Shown here piece after piece: positions 18,557 through 28,819 of a stretch of DNA of 64,000 nt. The stretch covers positions 165,299-229,298 of the forward strand of contig UQFH01000002.1 of the NCBI GenBank assembly GCA_900540185.1, written 5' to 3'. This DNA comes from an uncultured Eubacteriales bacterium. GTDB lineage: Bacteria > Bacillota > Clostridia > Tissierellales > Peptoniphilaceae. Under the pieces are notes generated by a model. The model searched no databases. It worked only from the letters and a program-made list of their open reading frames with translations, and had not been told where the DNA came from. The translations under genes were made by a program, and so were the position numbers. How positions within the stretch are numbered: the stretch's first letter is position 1; each line of letters starts with the position of its first letter.

Positions 18557-18588
18557 GAGGGTCTGTGTTTATACACGGACTTTTCCCT
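18557..18588 (+). promoter_or_regulatory. Stem-loop between oppA and oppB
   Basis: An 8-bp stem (GTCTGTGT at 18562-18569, loop TTAT, ACACGGAC at 18574-18581) is extended by GGGA/TCCC at 18556-18559 and 18585-18588. There is no T-tract, so it is not a classical terminator. A hairpin at this place is often found in peptide-importer operons, where it raises binding-protein mRNA stability over that of the permease genes; that function here is inferred. Confidence 0.6.
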
Positions 18589-18612
18589 ATATTCCTACAT
18601 AAAGGAGGAAAT

Positions 18613-19542
18613 ATGACAAGATATATACTTAAGCGTGTAGCGTTTATGGTTTTGTCAGTAATTGTAGTTTCTGCAGCCACTTTCTGGATGATGCACTCAA
18701 TACCTGGAAATCCGTTGGCGACGAGAGCACGTAAGAACTTGCCGGAACAAGTTCTCGCAAACTACAACAAAAAATACGGACTTGACAAACCGGTTGCAAC
18801 GCAATATGCGCTTTTTGTGAAGAATGCATTAAAAGGAGACTTTGGAGAATCAATTATCTACCCTGGCCAACAAATTTCAAAGACAATAGCAAAAACTGCA
18901 CCTGTCAGTGGAAAGTTAGGACTTATTTCAATATTTTTCGGATTTACAATAGGTGTTGCATTTGGTTTTATTGCCGCACTAAATAGAGGAAAATGGCCTG
19001 ACTTCTTAGTCATTACGATAGCTATTTTGGGGGTAACAATACCTTCATTCGTTATGGCAAGTTTGCTACAATATTTCTTCGGAGCAAAACTCAAATGGTT
19101 TCCGATAACATATAGAAAAGGAAACTGGAAGAGCTTTATCATGCCTATTACAGCACTGTCTTTCGGGACAATCGCAACATACGCGAGATATATGCGTTCG
19201 TCAGTACTCGAAGTTATTAACTCGGATTACGTATTAACGGCACGTGCTAAAGGCGTTACCGAAATGGGAATTCTTTTCAAGCACATCTTAAAAAATGCTA
19301 TGATTCCGGCTGTTACAATTTTAGGACCTCAAATCACAGGGGTTTTCGCCGGCTCATTTATTATTGAAAAAATATTTAATATACCGGGATTGGGTCAATT
19401 CTTAGTAAGCTCCATCGGAAGCAGAGACTACACATTCATCATTTCAACCACAGTTTTATTCGGATTTTTATTTGTTTTATCACAACTTATCGTTGACATA
19501 GTATATGGATTCCTTGATCCGAGAATCAAGTTGGCAGAATAG
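18613..19542 (+). CDS. oppB: Oligopeptide ABC transporter permease OppB
   Basis: The ATG at 18613 follows AAAGGAGG and begins MTRYILKRVAFMVLSVIVV, the usual OppB/DppB start; an upstream in-frame ATG at 18553 lies inside the hairpin region and was rejected. The 309-residue protein has six membrane segments and the BPD permease motif region EVINSDYVLTARAKGVTE with the EAA loop contacting the ATPases. It is the first inner-membrane subunit of the importer. Confidence 0.93.
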   Translation: MTRYILKRVAFMVLSVIVVSAATFWMMHSIPGNPLATRARKNLPEQVLANYNKKYGLDKPVATQYALFVKNALKGDFGESIIYPGQQISKTIAKTAPVSGKLGLISIFFGFTIGVAFGFIAALNRGKWPDFLVITIAILGVTIPSFVMASLLQYFFGAKLKWFPITYRKGNWKSFIMPITALSFGTIATYARYMRSSVLEVINSDYVLTARAKGVTEMGILFKHILKNAMIPAVTILGPQITGVFAGSFIIEKIFNIPGLGQFLVSSIGSRDYTFIISTTVLFGFLFVLSQLIVDIVYGFLDPRIKLAE

Positions 19543-19551
19543 GAGGACCAT

Positions 19552-20496
19552 ATGGAAAAAGAAATAAAAGATACAAATCTTAATATTACGCCTGAAATGT
19601 TTAAAAGAATCCCGAAGGACGATATAGAAGCCGAAAAGATCGCTAGACCTATAATCACATTCTGGGAAGACGTTTGGCGCAGACTCAAAATGAACAAGGC
19701 TGCAATGATATCAATCGGAATCATAGCTCTTTTGATATTTATGGTTATTGCAGGTCCATACTTTAATAAATTTTCTTTTAAAGAACAAAATGCACAAGCG
19801 CTAAATATTTCGCCGAACAGCACATATTGGTTCGGAACCGATACAGCGGGACGTGACATATTTACACGTGTTTGGGTCGGTGGTAGAGTTTCTATCGTAA
19901 TCGGTCTTGTATGTGCATTCATCGCAATGATTGTCGGTGTTGCATACGGTTCAATCGCAGGACTTGTTGGCGGAAAAGTCGATACAATCATGATGAGAAT
20001 CGTTGAAATTATATCATGTTTACCATATCTTCTCATCGTTATCCTCGTCTGCTTGTGGCTTAAAAAAACAAACCTGGGCTCAATACTTCTTGCGCTCTCA
20101 CTTACAAGCTGGACCGGAACAAGCCGTATGGTTCGTGGTCAAGTACTTTCCGTAAAAAATGAAGAATATGTACTTGCTGCAAGAACACTCGGTGTTCCTA
20201 CATGGAAAGTTATTATGAGACATATAATTCCAAACGTACTTGCAATCGTTATCGTTGGACTTACATTTGATATTCCGGGATTCATCTTCTCCGAAGCATT
20301 CCTTTCATACATGGGTATCGGACTTCAACCGCCTGACGTATCATGGGGTATTATGGCATCGGAAGCACAAACACAAATGATGTTCTACCCATATCAATTG
20401 TTCTTCCCGACACTTATGATTGCTCTAACAATGTTATCATTTACACTATTGGGTGACGGTCTTCGCGACGCACTTGATCCGAAGTTAAGAAAGTAG
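19552..20496 (+). CDS. oppC: Oligopeptide ABC transporter permease OppC
   Basis: The 314-residue permease has a cytoplasmic N-terminal tail, an OppC-type N-terminal membrane segment (FWEDVWRRLKMNKAAMIS), the conserved WFGTDTAGRDIFTRVWVGGR and the EAA-type loop KNEEYVLAARTLGVPTWKVI. It forms the channel with OppB. AGGAGG precedes the ATG 9 bp after the oppB stop. Confidence 0.94.
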   Translation: MEKEIKDTNLNITPEMFKRIPKDDIEAEKIARPIITFWEDVWRRLKMNKAAMISIGIIALLIFMVIAGPYFNKFSFKEQNAQALNISPNSTYWFGTDTAGRDIFTRVWVGGRVSIVIGLVCAFIAMIVGVAYGSIAGLVGGKVDTIMMRIVEIISCLPYLLIVILVCLWLKKTNLGSILLALSLTSWTGTSRMVRGQVLSVKNEEYVLAARTLGVPTWKVIMRHIIPNVLAIVIVGLTFDIPGFIFSEAFLSYMGIGLQPPDVSWGIMASEAQTQMMFYPYQLFFPTLMIALTMLSFTLLGDGLRDALDPKLRK

Positions 20497-20504
20497 AGAG
20501 AAAT

Positions 20505-21548
20505 ATGGAGAATAAAACAAAGAATAATGATTCAAAACTTTTGCTCGATGTTCAAAATCTCAGCGTTTCGTTTCATACTTACGCGGGTGAAGTAAAAGCA
20601 GTCAGAGGACTTAACTTTCACTTAAACAAAGGGGAAACATTGGCATTTGTAGGTGAATCCGGATGCGGTAAATCAGTTACTGCAAAAGCTCTTATGAGAA
20701 TACTTCCAAAAGATTCATCGGAAATAAAAAAAGACAGTAAAATAATGTATGACGGTGAAAACGTCATGGATATGAAGGGAAAAAGACTTACACAACTTCG
20801 CGGCGGAGAAATCGCAATGATATTCCAAGACCCGATGACAAGTTTGAACCCTGTTTTAACAATCGGCTTTCAAATTACAGAAGCCTTAAAAATTCACAGA
20901 AATCTTTCAAAAGCTGACGCAAAGAAAGAAGCGGTAAGGCTCCTCGACATGGTTCAAATTCCTGAACCTGAAAAACGTCTAAAAAGCTATCCGCATGAAC
21001 TCTCAGGAGGAATGAGACAAAGAGTTATGATTGCTATGGCTCTCTCATGCTCACCTGAACTTCTTATCGCAGACGAGCCGACAACCGCTCTTGACGTAAC
21101 AATTCAAGCGCAAATTCTTGACCTTATTAAAGACCTCAAGGAACAAATGCACACAGCTGTTATACTTGTTACACACGACTTGGGAGTTGTTGCAAACTTT
21201 GCAGACAGAATCCAAGTAATGTATGCGGGAAGCATTATTGAAGAAGGAACGACAGACGAAATATTCTATGAATCTCGTCACCCGTACACTTGGGCTCTTC
21301 TAAACTCGGTACCGAAAGTTCACCAAAAGAACGAAGAACTTAGAGCTCTTGGAGGAACACCTCCGGATCTACTTCTTCCGCTTCACGGCTGTCCGTTTGC
21401 ACCGAGATGTTCACGCGCTATGGAAATTTGCAAAAAAATTGCACCGGAGTGCACACACCACTCGGAAACACACCGCTCATGGTGCTGGCTTGAACACGAA
21501 TATGCCGGTGACATAGATTGGCAAGATATGAGAGAAGGTGGCTATTAA
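20505..21548 (+). CDS. oppD: Oligopeptide ABC transporter ATP-binding protein OppD
   Basis: The 347-residue ATPase has Walker [10 protein letters not shown], signature [16 protein letters not shown], Walker [13 protein letters not shown] and the C-terminal oligopeptide/dipeptide extension with cysteines ([18 protein letters not shown]) that in characterised homologues binds a [4Fe-4S] cluster. It powers peptide uptake together with OppF. Its stop overlaps the OppF start by one base. Confidence 0.95.
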   Translation: MENKTKNNDSKLLLDVQNLSVSFHTYAGEVKAVRGLNFHLNKGETLAFVGESGCGKSVTAKALMRILPKDSSEIKKDSKIMYDGENVMDMKGKRLTQLRGGEIAMIFQDPMTSLNPVLTIGFQITEALKIHRNLSKADAKKEAVRLLDMVQIPEPEKRLKSYPHELSGGMRQRVMIAMALSCSPELLIADEPTTALDVTIQAQILDLIKDLKEQMHTAVILVTHDLGVVANFADRIQVMYAGSIIEEGTTDEIFYESRHPYTWALLNSVPKVHQKNEELRALGGTPPDLLLPLHGCPFAPRCSRAMEICKKIAPECTHHSETHRSWCWLEHEYAGDIDWQDMREGGY

Positions 21549-22522
21549 TGGATAAGAAAAACGTATTAATAGAAGTAAAAGATTTGAGCAAACACTTTAA
21601 TGTCGGAAGAAATCTGGTTCTTAAAGCAGTTGACGACGTCACATTCAACATCTACAAAGGAGAAACCTTCGGAGTAGTTGGAGAATCAGGATGCGGAAAA
21701 ACAACTTGCGGAAGAACAGTTCTCGGAATGTACGACGCCACAAAAGGACAAGTTCTTTATGAAGGCAAAGACATTCACTCTATGGACAAAAAAGAAAGAT
21801 TTGACTTTAAAAAGAAAGCTCAATATATATTCCAAGACCCTTACGCATCGCTTGACCCTAGAATGACTATCGGAAGCATCATCGCGGAAGGAATGGATGT
21901 CCACTTCAAAATGACTGACGAAGAAAGACAAAATAAAATTGACAGACTTTTAAACATCGTCGGACTTAACAAGGAACATGGCGCTCGTTTCCCGCACGAA
22001 CTCTCAGGGGGACAAAGACAACGTGTAGGTATCGCAAGATGTCTCGCAGTTGAACCTGAATTCATCGTGTGCGACGAACCGATTTCAGCTCTTGACGTAT
22101 CAATTCAAGCTCAAATCGTAAACCTCTTGAACAAACTGCAAAATGAAATGGGACTCACATACATGTTTATATCCCACGACCTATCAATGGTAAAACACAT
22201 AAGTGACAGAATCGCTGTTATGTACCTTGGAAGCGTTGCAGAACTTGCTCAAGCTGACATGATCTACGAAGACAGCTTGCACCCATACACACAAGCTCTG
22301 ATCTCTGCAATTCCTGTTCCGGACCCACATGTAGGAAAGAAAAACGTTAGAATTAAAATCGAAGGCGAAGTTCCGTCTCCGATTAACGTTCCGCCTGGAT
22401 GTAAATTTGCAGGCCGTTGTCCGAAATGCATGGACATTTGTAGAAAGGAAAACCCGCGTCTTCGCGAAGTTAAACCTGAACATTTTGTGGCATGTCACCT
22501 GTACGACGGAAAAGAACTATAG
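21548..22522 (+). CDS. oppF: Oligopeptide ABC transporter ATP-binding protein OppF
   Basis: The start chosen is the ATG at 21548 ([17 protein letters not shown]), which overlaps the oppD stop (TAATG) and follows GAAGGTGG; an upstream in-frame ATG at 21518 lies within oppD. The 324-residue protein has Walker A GESGCGKTT, signature LSGGQRQRVGIARCLA, Walker B IVCDEPISALDVS and the cysteine-containing C-terminal extension (CKFAGRCPKCMDIC). It ends the opp operon before a terminator. Confidence 0.95.
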   Translation: MDKKNVLIEVKDLSKHFNVGRNLVLKAVDDVTFNIYKGETFGVVGESGCGKTTCGRTVLGMYDATKGQVLYEGKDIHSMDKKERFDFKKKAQYIFQDPYASLDPRMTIGSIIAEGMDVHFKMTDEERQNKIDRLLNIVGLNKEHGARFPHELSGGQRQRVGIARCLAVEPEFIVCDEPISALDVSIQAQIVNLLNKLQNEMGLTYMFISHDLSMVKHISDRIAVMYLGSVAELAQADMIYEDSLHPYTQALISAIPVPDPHVGKKNVRIKIEGEVPSPINVPPGCKFAGRCPKCMDICRKENPRLREVKPEHFVACHLYDGKEL

Positions 22523-22527
22523 AGATT

Positions 22528-22555
22528 AAAGGCACCTGATTTCTCAGGTGCCTTT
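22528..22555 (+). terminator. Terminator of the opp operon
   Basis: AAAGGCACCTGA and its complement TCAGGTGCCTTT form a 12-bp stem with a tiny loop, 6 bp after the oppF stop. The U-tract is short (TTT then AATAT), so the stem itself carries most of the strength. Confidence 0.8.
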
Positions 22556-22556
22556 A

Positions 22557-23700
22557 ATATATTTGCGGTTTGCAGTCGACGTCTGCGACTCATTTCTCCT
22601 ATTCGTCGAAATGTCGTCGGACGTCTTTGCGGAAGACCTACCATCGTGTTTTTGATTTTTCAAATCAAAAAGCACGGGTTAGGGCTATCTTTTCGCGATA
22701 AACGGTAGATCTCGTGTTTTCGTCGCTGCGACGTACTTGCCAGTACGCCTCACTCCTAAAATATTTCATCTAAGCGTTTCTCATCGAAAATTCCACGCAA
22801 ATTACGTTGATTATGAAAGAATCAGTATAATCGATTCTTTTTTTGTTAGATTTGTGATAAGAATATCATAATGTGCGATTTTGCAATTGCGCCGTAGCGT
22901 GAGGTTCTGTGAATCCTCACGCCCAACTCTGTGTATGTAAAATATGTACAATCATCAACAACGTTATGTACATAAAATATATAAACCATTTCATTTTTTA
23001 TAATTTACAGACTTTTATTCACTCTGCATGTTTCCCAAAAAAGTAGCGTCGGGTTATATCCCGACGTCCATTTTTGCGTCTTTAGAATATGTAGACAAAC
23101 CAACAACGCTGTTTCAATAAAATATCTCCCCAAAAAACTCATATTATTTATAAACATATTTTCGCTTTGTACGTCTTCTAACATTTTTCCTCTTGGCGGC
23201 GATACACCTTTTTATCTTATCTCACGACGAAATCGTAGATTTCTGTTCGATGGATAAAAAAACTGGTCGCCGCTACGTACGGCGTTTATTTAATTATAAA
23301 ATTTTATTGCACATACATGTATGATTGTCTATATCTCATGCGTCGCAATGTAATGCGACGCTACAGGCAACGTAATCACATACAACAACATACCATTTAC
23401 AGTAATTTATTTTCACATTGTAAAATTTATCTCGTGTAAGACATTTACAATATATAAATCTACCCATCATTGTGTGCTTCTCAGAAAGTAGCGTCACATG
23501 CAAAGTCGACGTCTGATATTCATTTCTCCTGTTCGTTGAAATGTCGTCGGACGTCTTTGTATAAGGTCAACCATCGTGCTTATGACTTTGGCAAATCAAA
23601 AGGCACGAGTTAGGGCTATAACGTTGCGCCGCCCATCTTTGTGTACATAAAATATGTATTATTATCAACAACGTTTTGTTAATATAATATATAACAAAAA
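22557..23700. repeat. 1.1-kb non-coding cluster of dispersed palindromic repeats
   Basis: No credible gene lies between oppF and the rpsJ promoters. A fold-back unit at 22700-22803 has the centre GCGACGTACTTGCCAGTACGC and arms matching those at 8.7 kb and 39.2 kb. GTAGCG-hairpin units occur at 22894 (stem CGTGAGG/CCTCACG), 23043 (CGTCGGG/CCCGACG) and 23486. A direct repeat of about 110 bp (22572 onward and 23502 onward; both contain AAATGTCGTCGGACGTCTTT) is divergent but clearly related. At 23193-23275 an inverted copy of the unit seen at 38.1 and 39.35 kb (GGCGGCGATACACCTTTT) is present. Confidence 0.85.
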
Positions 23701-23902
23701 AATAAATTTTCGCTCGACACATCGTTTCTTGTTCTCAATTTCTAAAATCATGTAAATACTTAATTCATTTCAAAATTAAAAATCTGATTGTTTTGTTTAA
23801 TAAAAGAAACATTAAGTTTTTACTCCCACAAATTACTCTATATATAAGGAAGATTTTATTTTTTTTATTTTTAAAAGTGTAATATTTTTTTCATTATTTC
23901 GC
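23701..23902. other. A+T-rich non-coding stretch
   Basis: This stretch leads from the repeat cluster to the rpsJ promoters. It is strongly A+T rich, with T-runs near 23860-23895, which may act as an UP-like element or as a bidirectional stop. I see no gene. Confidence 0.4.
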
Positions 23903-23932
23903 TTGACACGTCCGTGCGGTTTATGTTATTAT
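23903..23932 (+). promoter_or_regulatory. Upstream promoter of the ribosomal superoperon
   Basis: TTGACA at 23903-23908 and TATTAT at 23927-23932 are spaced by 18 bp. A second TTGACA at 23940-23945 has no good -10 partner. This is a plausible sigma-A promoter 300 bp before rpsJ. Confidence 0.65.
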
Positions 23933-24002
23933 ATTCAGGTTGACACTGAGATTTCGTTTTTACAAGTTTTTTAAAATTTTTTAGAATTTTTTAAAAAATT
24001 AC

Positions 24003-24031
24003 TTGTAATACGGTTTTCTTTGTGTTATAAT
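24003..24031 (+). promoter_or_regulatory. Proximal promoter of the ribosomal superoperon
   Basis: TTGTAA at 24003-24008 and TATAAT at 24026-24031 have a 17-bp spacer. Transcripts would start near 24038 and carry a 198-nt leader. Confidence 0.75.
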
Positions 24032-24037
24032 ATATAG

Positions 24038-24235
24038 GTGCCCGAAGTCGATGGCGTTGAAGGGAAAGGTGGCCAATCGTTTGAATTGGGAGATTTTCCC
24101 GGAGTATGCGAAGCCGGCGAGCTTTCGCGAAAGCAATGACTTTTGTGGTTTTTCTTTTTAAGCGGAAGAGGAAACACCCGGATGAGTTGTTGTATTGACG
24201 TCGTATGTAAGGGCTATCATACGAAGGAGGGTAAT
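24038..24235 (+). ncRNA. Structured 5' leader of rpsJ (candidate S10-operon autoregulatory leader)
   Basis: The 198-nt leader between the proximal promoter and rpsJ is G+C rich compared with its surroundings and rich in self-complementary segments, for example GCCGGC-GAG-CTTTCGCGAAAG near 24113-24135. Ribosomal S10 operons in many bacteria are repressed by L4 binding to such a leader; I cannot fold it reliably by eye nor match the known Firmicutes consensus, so the assignment is inference from position and structure content. Confidence 0.45.
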
Positions 24236-24547
24236 ATGAGCACAAAAAATAAAATCAGAATCCGTCTTAAGGCTTATGATCATGAGTTATTAGACAACTC
24301 TGCAAAGAGAATTGTGGAAGCTGCAAAGAGAACAGGCGTTGAGGTTTCAGGACCTATTCCTCTTCCTACTGAAAGAGAAATCATTACAATTTTGAGATCT
24401 GTTCACGTTAATAAGGATTCCAGAGAACAATTTGAGCAAAGAACTCATAAGAGGTTAATCGATATTTTAAATCCTAACCAAAAGACTGTAGATGCTTTGA
24501 TGAAGTTGAATTTAGCTACAGGTGTGGATATCGAAATTAAGTTATAG
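24236..24547 (+). CDS. rpsJ: 30S ribosomal protein S10
   Basis: The ATG at 24236 follows AAGGAGGG; the product (103 residues) begins [20 protein letters not shown] and contains the S10 core [42 protein letters not shown]10 binds 16S rRNA in the 30S head and also serves antitermination with NusB. An upstream in-frame start in the leader was rejected. It is the first gene of the ribosomal protein superoperon. Confidence 0.98.
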   Translation: MSTKNKIRIRLKAYDHELLDNSAKRIVEAAKRTGVEVSGPIPLPTEREIITILRSVHVNKDSREQFEQRTHKRLIDILNPNQKTVDALMKLNLATGVDIEIKL

Positions 24548-24605
24548 GCTGTTAAGATTTATATGATTGAAGATCAATCCGCTATAAAATATGGAGGTGC
24601 TTTAG

Positions 24606-25232
24606 ATGAAAGGCATAATGGGTAAAAAACTCGGCATGACACAAATTTTCGGAGAAACCGGAGAGTTGGTTGCCGTAACCGTTATTGAAGCAACACCGAA
24701 TGTTGTTATTCAAAAGAAGACGGTAGATAAGGAAGGTTATGACGCAGTTCAACTGGGTTTCGAACCTATCCGTGAGAAGCTTGCAAACAAGCCGAAGAAG
24801 GGACATTTTGAAAAGGCCGGCGCTAAGCCGATGCGCTTTTTAAGAGAGTTTAAAGATGATTCTTTCCAAGAGTTAGAACTTGGAAGTGAAGTGAAGGTAG
24901 ATATTTTCGAAGAAGGTAGTTTCGTAGATATCACAGGTATTTCAAAGGGTAAGGGAACACAAGGTGTTGTTAAACGCCACGGTTTCCAAAGAGGACGTGA
25001 AACACACGGTTCCAAGTTCCACAGAATGCCGGGTGGTTTGTCTGCAGGAACTTATCCTGGAAGAGTTTTTAAGGGCAAAAGAATGGAAGGTAGAATGGGT
25101 AATGAAAAGGTTACTGTTCAAAACCTCGAAATTGTACGCGTAGATGCAGACAAGAATCTTTTGCTTGTAAAGGGTGCGGTTCCGGGCGCAAGAAACGGTA
25201 TGGTTCTTGTTAAGGCTGCGCTTAAGAAGTAA
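24606..25232 (+). CDS. rplC: 50S ribosomal protein L3
   Basis: The 208-residue protein starts [15 protein letters not shown] and contains [18 protein letters not shown] and the L3 signature, followed by [21 protein letters not shown]3 is a primary 23S binder that reaches toward the peptidyl transferase centre. GGAGG precedes the ATG. It is second in the operon. Confidence 0.98.
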   Translation: MKGIMGKKLGMTQIFGETGELVAVTVIEATPNVVIQKKTVDKEGYDAVQLGFEPIREKLANKPKKGHFEKAGAKPMRFLREFKDDSFQELELGSEVKVDIFEEGSFVDITGISKGKGTQGVVKRHGFQRGRETHGSKFHRMPGGLSAGTYPGRVFKGKRMEGRMGNEKVTVQNLEIVRVDADKNLLLVKGAVPGARNGMVLVKAALKK

Positions 25233-25243
25233 AGGAGGACGAA

Positions 25244-25864
25244 ATGCCTAAGATAAAAGTTGTAGATATGACGGGCAAGGAACTTAGAGAAATTGAAATT
25301 TCAGAAAAGTTGTTTGCATCAGACATCAATGAAACCGCTGTTCATCAAGCTGTGGTAAATCACTTGGCAAACAGACGTCAAGGAACTCAATCTACCAAGA
25401 CAAGAAGTGAAGTAAGAGGCGGTGGCAGAAAGCCATGGAGACAAAAGGGAACCGGTTCTGCAAGACAAGGTTCAACTCGTTCACCACAATGGAAGGGTGG
25501 CGGAGTTGTTTTTGCTCCGAAGCCAAGAGATTATTCATATAAGTTGCCGAAGAGTTTGAAGAAGGTTGCTTTGTCCTCAGCTTTGACAAGCAAGTTCAAT
25601 GACGGCAAGATGATTGTTGTTGATGATATCAGTTTTGACGCACCGAAGACTTCAAAGATGGTTGAGTTATTCGATAAGTTGGGTGCAAGAAAGCCGCTTG
25701 TTGTTACAGAAAAGGTTGACAAGAATGTTTATTTATCAGCAAGAAATATAGAAAAAGCTGCGGTAACATATGCAGATTTAATCAATGTTTATGAGCTTTT
25801 GAAGCACGATAATTTGGTTATCAGTGAATCCGCACTCAAAAGAGTTGAGGAGGTATTTAACTAA
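25244..25864 (+). CDS. rplD: 50S ribosomal protein L4
   Basis: The 206-residue protein has the tunnel loop with RRQGTQSTKTRSEVRGGGRK-PWRQKGTG and the globular domain ending with the C-terminal Rossmann-like strand. L4 lines the exit tunnel and in many bacteria represses its own operon by binding the S10 leader. The stop overlaps the rplW start by one base. Confidence 0.98.
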   Translation: MPKIKVVDMTGKELREIEISEKLFASDINETAVHQAVVNHLANRRQGTQSTKTRSEVRGGGRKPWRQKGTGSARQGSTRSPQWKGGGVVFAPKPRDYSYKLPKSLKKVALSSALTSKFNDGKMIVVDDISFDAPKTSKMVELFDKLGARKPLVVTEKVDKNVYLSARNIEKAAVTYADLINVYELLKHDNLVISESALKRVEEVFN

Positions 25865-26154
25865 TGAACGCATATGATATTATTTTACGTCCTGTAGTTA
25901 CAGAAAGGGCGATGGATGATTTAGCCGAAAAAAAGTATACTTTTAAGGTTTTAAAGACAGCTAATAAGACAGAAGTCAAGAAGGCTATTGAAACTATTTT
26001 CGGTGTAGATGTTGAAAAGGTTACTATTATGAATGTAACCGGTAAGAAGAAACGTCAAGGTATGACAGAGGGAAGAACTTCAGACTGGAAGAAGGCAATT
26101 ATTAAGCTTACTCCGGAATCAAAGAGTATTGAGTTCTTCGAAAGCCTTGAGTAG
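25864..26154 (+). CDS. rplW: 50S ribosomal protein L23
   Basis: The 96-residue protein, MNAYDIILRPVVTERAMDDL, has the L23 signature VTERAM and FGVDVEKVTIMNVTGKKKR. It sits at the tunnel exit as docking site for trigger factor and SRP. It is coupled to rplD by TAATG. Confidence 0.97.
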   Translation: MNAYDIILRPVVTERAMDDLAEKKYTFKVLKTANKTEVKKAIETIFGVDVEKVTIMNVTGKKKRQGMTEGRTSDWKKAIIKLTPESKSIEFFESLE

Positions 26155-26168
26155 CAGGAGGTTAGATT

Positions 26169-26999
26169 ATGGGAATTAAAAGTTTTAAACCGACCTCACC
26201 TAGCCGTCGTCATATGACGGTTTCTACTTTTGAAGAAATCACAAAGAAGACTCCTGAAAAGAGTTTGGTTGTTTCTTTATCAAAGAATGCAGGTAGAAAT
26301 TCAAAGGGTAGAATTACAATGCGTCACAGAGGTGGCGGTGCTAAGAAGAAGTATAGAATTATCGATTTCAAGAGAGATAAAGACGGTGTACCAGGTATTG
26401 TAAACGCTATTGAGTACGATCCGAACAGAAGTGCAAATATTGCTCTTATTTTCTATAAGGACGGGGAAAAGAGATATATTCTTCACCCACAAGGACTCAA
26501 GGTAGGCGATACTATTTTATCAGGTGAAGGCGCTGACATTAAGGTAGGAAATGCTTTGAAGTTAAATGATATTCCGGTCGGTACTTTCATTCACAATATT
26601 GAGTTAAAACCTGGTAAAGGCGGACAACTTGCTCGTTCAGCCGGAAATGAAGCTCAACTTATGGGTAGAGAAGGTAAATATGCTCAATTGAGACTTCCTT
26701 CAGGTGAAATGAGAATGGTTCTCGGCGAATGCCGCGCAACTATCGGTTCTGTAGGAAATCAAGAACACGAACTTATCACTATCGGTAAGGCAGGAAGAAG
26801 CCGTAAGATGGGTAAACGCCCACATGTTAGAGGTTCAGCTATGAACCCTGTAGATCACCCGCATGGTGGTGGTGAAGGTAGAGCTCCTGTAGGACGTCCT
26901 GCACCTATGACACCTTGGGGCAAGAAGAGCCACGGTGTAAAGACACGTAAGAAGGGCAAAAAGTCTGATGCAATGATTATCAGAAGAAGAACCAAGTAG
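26169..26999 (+). CDS. rplB: 50S ribosomal protein L2
   Basis: The 276-residue protein begins [20 protein letters not shown] and contains the universal L2 motif [20 protein letters not shown] near the C-terminus with the conserved His. L2 helps assemble the peptidyl transferase centre and bridges the subunits. GCAGGAGG precedes the ATG. Confidence 0.98.
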   Translation: MGIKSFKPTSPSRRHMTVSTFEEITKKTPEKSLVVSLSKNAGRNSKGRITMRHRGGGAKKKYRIIDFKRDKDGVPGIVNAIEYDPNRSANIALIFYKDGEKRYILHPQGLKVGDTILSGEGADIKVGNALKLNDIPVGTFIHNIELKPGKGGQLARSAGNEAQLMGREGKYAQLRLPSGEMRMVLGECRATIGSVGNQEHELITIGKAGRSRKMGKRPHVRGSAMNPVDHPHGGGEGRAPVGRPAPMTPWGKKSHGVKTRKKGKKSDAMIIRRRTK

Positions 27000-27008
27000 G
27001 GAGGAAAA

Positions 27009-27290
27009 ATGGCTAGATCGATTAAAAAAGGACCTTTCGTTGATGAACATCTTATGAAAAAGGTTGAAGCATTAAACGAGAAGAATGATAAAAAAGTTAT
27101 TAAGACATGGTCTAGAAGATCAACAATATTTCCGGAATTTGTAGGTCACACAATTGCTGTACATGACGGAAGAAAGCATGTACCTGTATATATTACAGAA
27201 GATATGGTTGGCCACAAACTTGGAGAGTTCGTTCTTACTAGAACATTTAAAGGACATGCCGGCAAAGATGCTAAGACGGCAGGTATGTAG
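27009..27290 (+). CDS. rpsS: 30S ribosomal protein S19
   Basis: The 93-residue protein [19 protein letters not shown] contains the S19 signature [20 protein letters not shown] and the basic C-terminus. It sits in the 30S head near the A site and binds with S13. GGGAGG precedes the start. Confidence 0.98.
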   Translation: MARSIKKGPFVDEHLMKKVEALNEKNDKKVIKTWSRRSTIFPEFVGHTIAVHDGRKHVPVYITEDMVGHKLGEFVLTRTFKGHAGKDAKTAGM

Positions 27291-27302
27291 GGAGGAGTTC
27301 AT

Positions 27303-27635
27303 ATGAAGACAAGTGCAACTGCTAAATATGTAAGAATCAGTCCTAGAAAAGTACACTTTATCTGTCAAGAGATTCGTGGAAAGCAAGTGGACGAAGCTTT
27401 AGCTTTCTTGATGTTTACTCCTAAGAAGGGAGCACGCATTCTTTCAGATGTTTTAAAGAGTGCTGTTGCTAATGCTGAACATAATTTTGAAGCAGATAGA
27501 GAAAAATTGATTGTTAAGGAAGCTTTCGCAAATGAAGGTCCAAGGATGAAGAGATATCGTCCAAAGGCTAAGGGTAAAGCTTATCCTATTATAAAACGTA
27601 CCAGTCACATTGGCGTTGTAGTCGCAGATGAGTAA
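27303..27635 (+). CDS. rplV: 50S ribosomal protein L22
   Basis: The 110-residue protein starts [17 protein letters not shown] and carries the tunnel-lining beta-hairpin region [18 protein letters not shown] with the terminal RTSHI. It touches all domains of 23S rRNA. Start supported by GGGAGGAG. Confidence 0.98.
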   Translation: MKTSATAKYVRISPRKVHFICQEIRGKQVDEALAFLMFTPKKGARILSDVLKSAVANAEHNFEADREKLIVKEAFANEGPRMKRYRPKAKGKAYPIIKRTSHIGVVVADE

Positions 27636-27650
27636 AGGAGAGTTTGAATT

Positions 27651-28358
27651 ATGGGTCAAAAAGTTAATCCACATGGGCTAAGAGTTGGAGTTATCAAGGA
27701 TTGGAATTCCAGATGGTTTGCAAATAAGAAAGACTTCTCCGACAATCTTATTGAAGATTACAAGATTAGAGAGTTTTTAAAGAAGGAATTATACCAAGCG
27801 GGAATTTCCAAGATTGATATAGAACGCGCAGTAAACAAGGTTAAGGTTTCAATTTACACACAAAAGCCTGGTGTAGTTATCGGACGCGGCGGTGAAGGTG
27901 TTGAAACTTTGAGATTGAAGTTAAACAAGCTCACAGGAAAAGACGTTGTTGTAAGCGTTGAAGAAGTTAAGAATCCTGATGTTGATGCTCAATTGGTTGC
28001 AGAAAATATTGCAGCTGCTTTGGAAAGACGTGTTGCATTCAGACGTGCAATGAAGTCAGCTATCCAAAGAACTATGAGAGCCGGAGCAAAGGGTATTAAA
28101 ACACAAGTTTCCGGTCGTTTAGGCGGAGCTGATATTGCAAGAGCTGAAAGATACAGTGAAGGTACAATTCCTCTTCAAACTATCAGAGCCGACATTGATT
28201 ACGGTTTTGCAGAAGCAAACACAACTTACGGTAAGATTGGTTGTAAGGTTTGGATTTACAAGGGAGAAGTTTTAAACGGCAAGCTTCCTGAAGTAAAACC
28301 GGTTGACGACGGAAGAAAGAGAAGAAGAAAGAGATTTGTCAAGGGACAATCTAATTAG
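27651..28358 (+). CDS. rpsC: 30S ribosomal protein S3
   Basis: The 235-residue protein has the KH type 2 domain ([20 protein letters not shown]) and the S3 C-terminal motif [33 protein letters not shown]. It contributes to the mRNA entry channel. The C-terminus is extended and basic ([15 protein letters not shown]). Confidence 0.98.
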   Translation: MGQKVNPHGLRVGVIKDWNSRWFANKKDFSDNLIEDYKIREFLKKELYQAGISKIDIERAVNKVKVSIYTQKPGVVIGRGGEGVETLRLKLNKLTGKDVVVSVEEVKNPDVDAQLVAENIAAALERRVAFRRAMKSAIQRTMRAGAKGIKTQVSGRLGGADIARAERYSEGTIPLQTIRADIDYGFAEANTTYGKIGCKVWIYKGEVLNGKLPEVKPVDDGRKRRRKRFVKGQSN

Positions 28359-28375
28359 CAGGAGGATATGTAATT

Positions 28376-28819
28376 ATGTTGATGCCTAAAAGAGTCAAAA
28401 GAAGAAGAGTCCACAGGGGCAGAATGAAGGGCTTCGCAAACAAAGGTAATACCATTACTTACGGCGAATATGCTATTCAAGCTCTCGAACCTGCATGGAT
28501 TACCTCCAACCAAATAGAAGCTGCACGTCGTGCTATGACAAGATATATTAAACGTGGCGGTAGTATTTGGATTAAGATTTTCCCGGATAAGCCGGTTTCA
28601 AAGAAGCCAGCTGAAACACGTATGGGTTCCGGTAAAGGAGCTCCGGAATATTGGGTAGCTGTTGTTAAACCGGGAAGAGTTATGTTTGAAATGGGCGGCG
28701 TTCCTATTGAAGACGCCAGAGAAGCTATGAGACTTGCCCAACACAAGTTACCAATTAAGACTAAGTTCATCACTCGTGATGATGTAGAAGCTAAAGGCGG
28801 TGAAGCTGATGAAGATTAA
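28376..28819 (+). CDS. rplP: 50S ribosomal protein L16
   Basis: The start at 28376 ([19 protein letters not shown]) is 10 nt from AGGAGG, the usual clostridial L16 start; the second ATG at 28382 would be 16 nt away. The 147-residue protein has the L16 motifs [20 protein letters not shown] and [18 protein letters not shown]. It organises the A site of the large subunit. The last codons overlap the rpmC start. Confidence 0.97.
   Translation: MLMPKRVKRRRVHRGRMKGFANKGNTITYGEYAIQALEPAWITSNQIEAARRAMTRYIKRGGSIWIKIFPDKPVSKKPAETRMGSGKGAPEYWVAVVKPGRVMFEMGGVPIEDAREAMRLAQHKLPIKTKFITRDDVEAKGGEADED

Noticed and set aside
22557..23700. Possible insertion sequence in the large gap
   Set aside because: No transposase frame or remnant of one is visible on either strand; the segment consists of short palindromic repeats.
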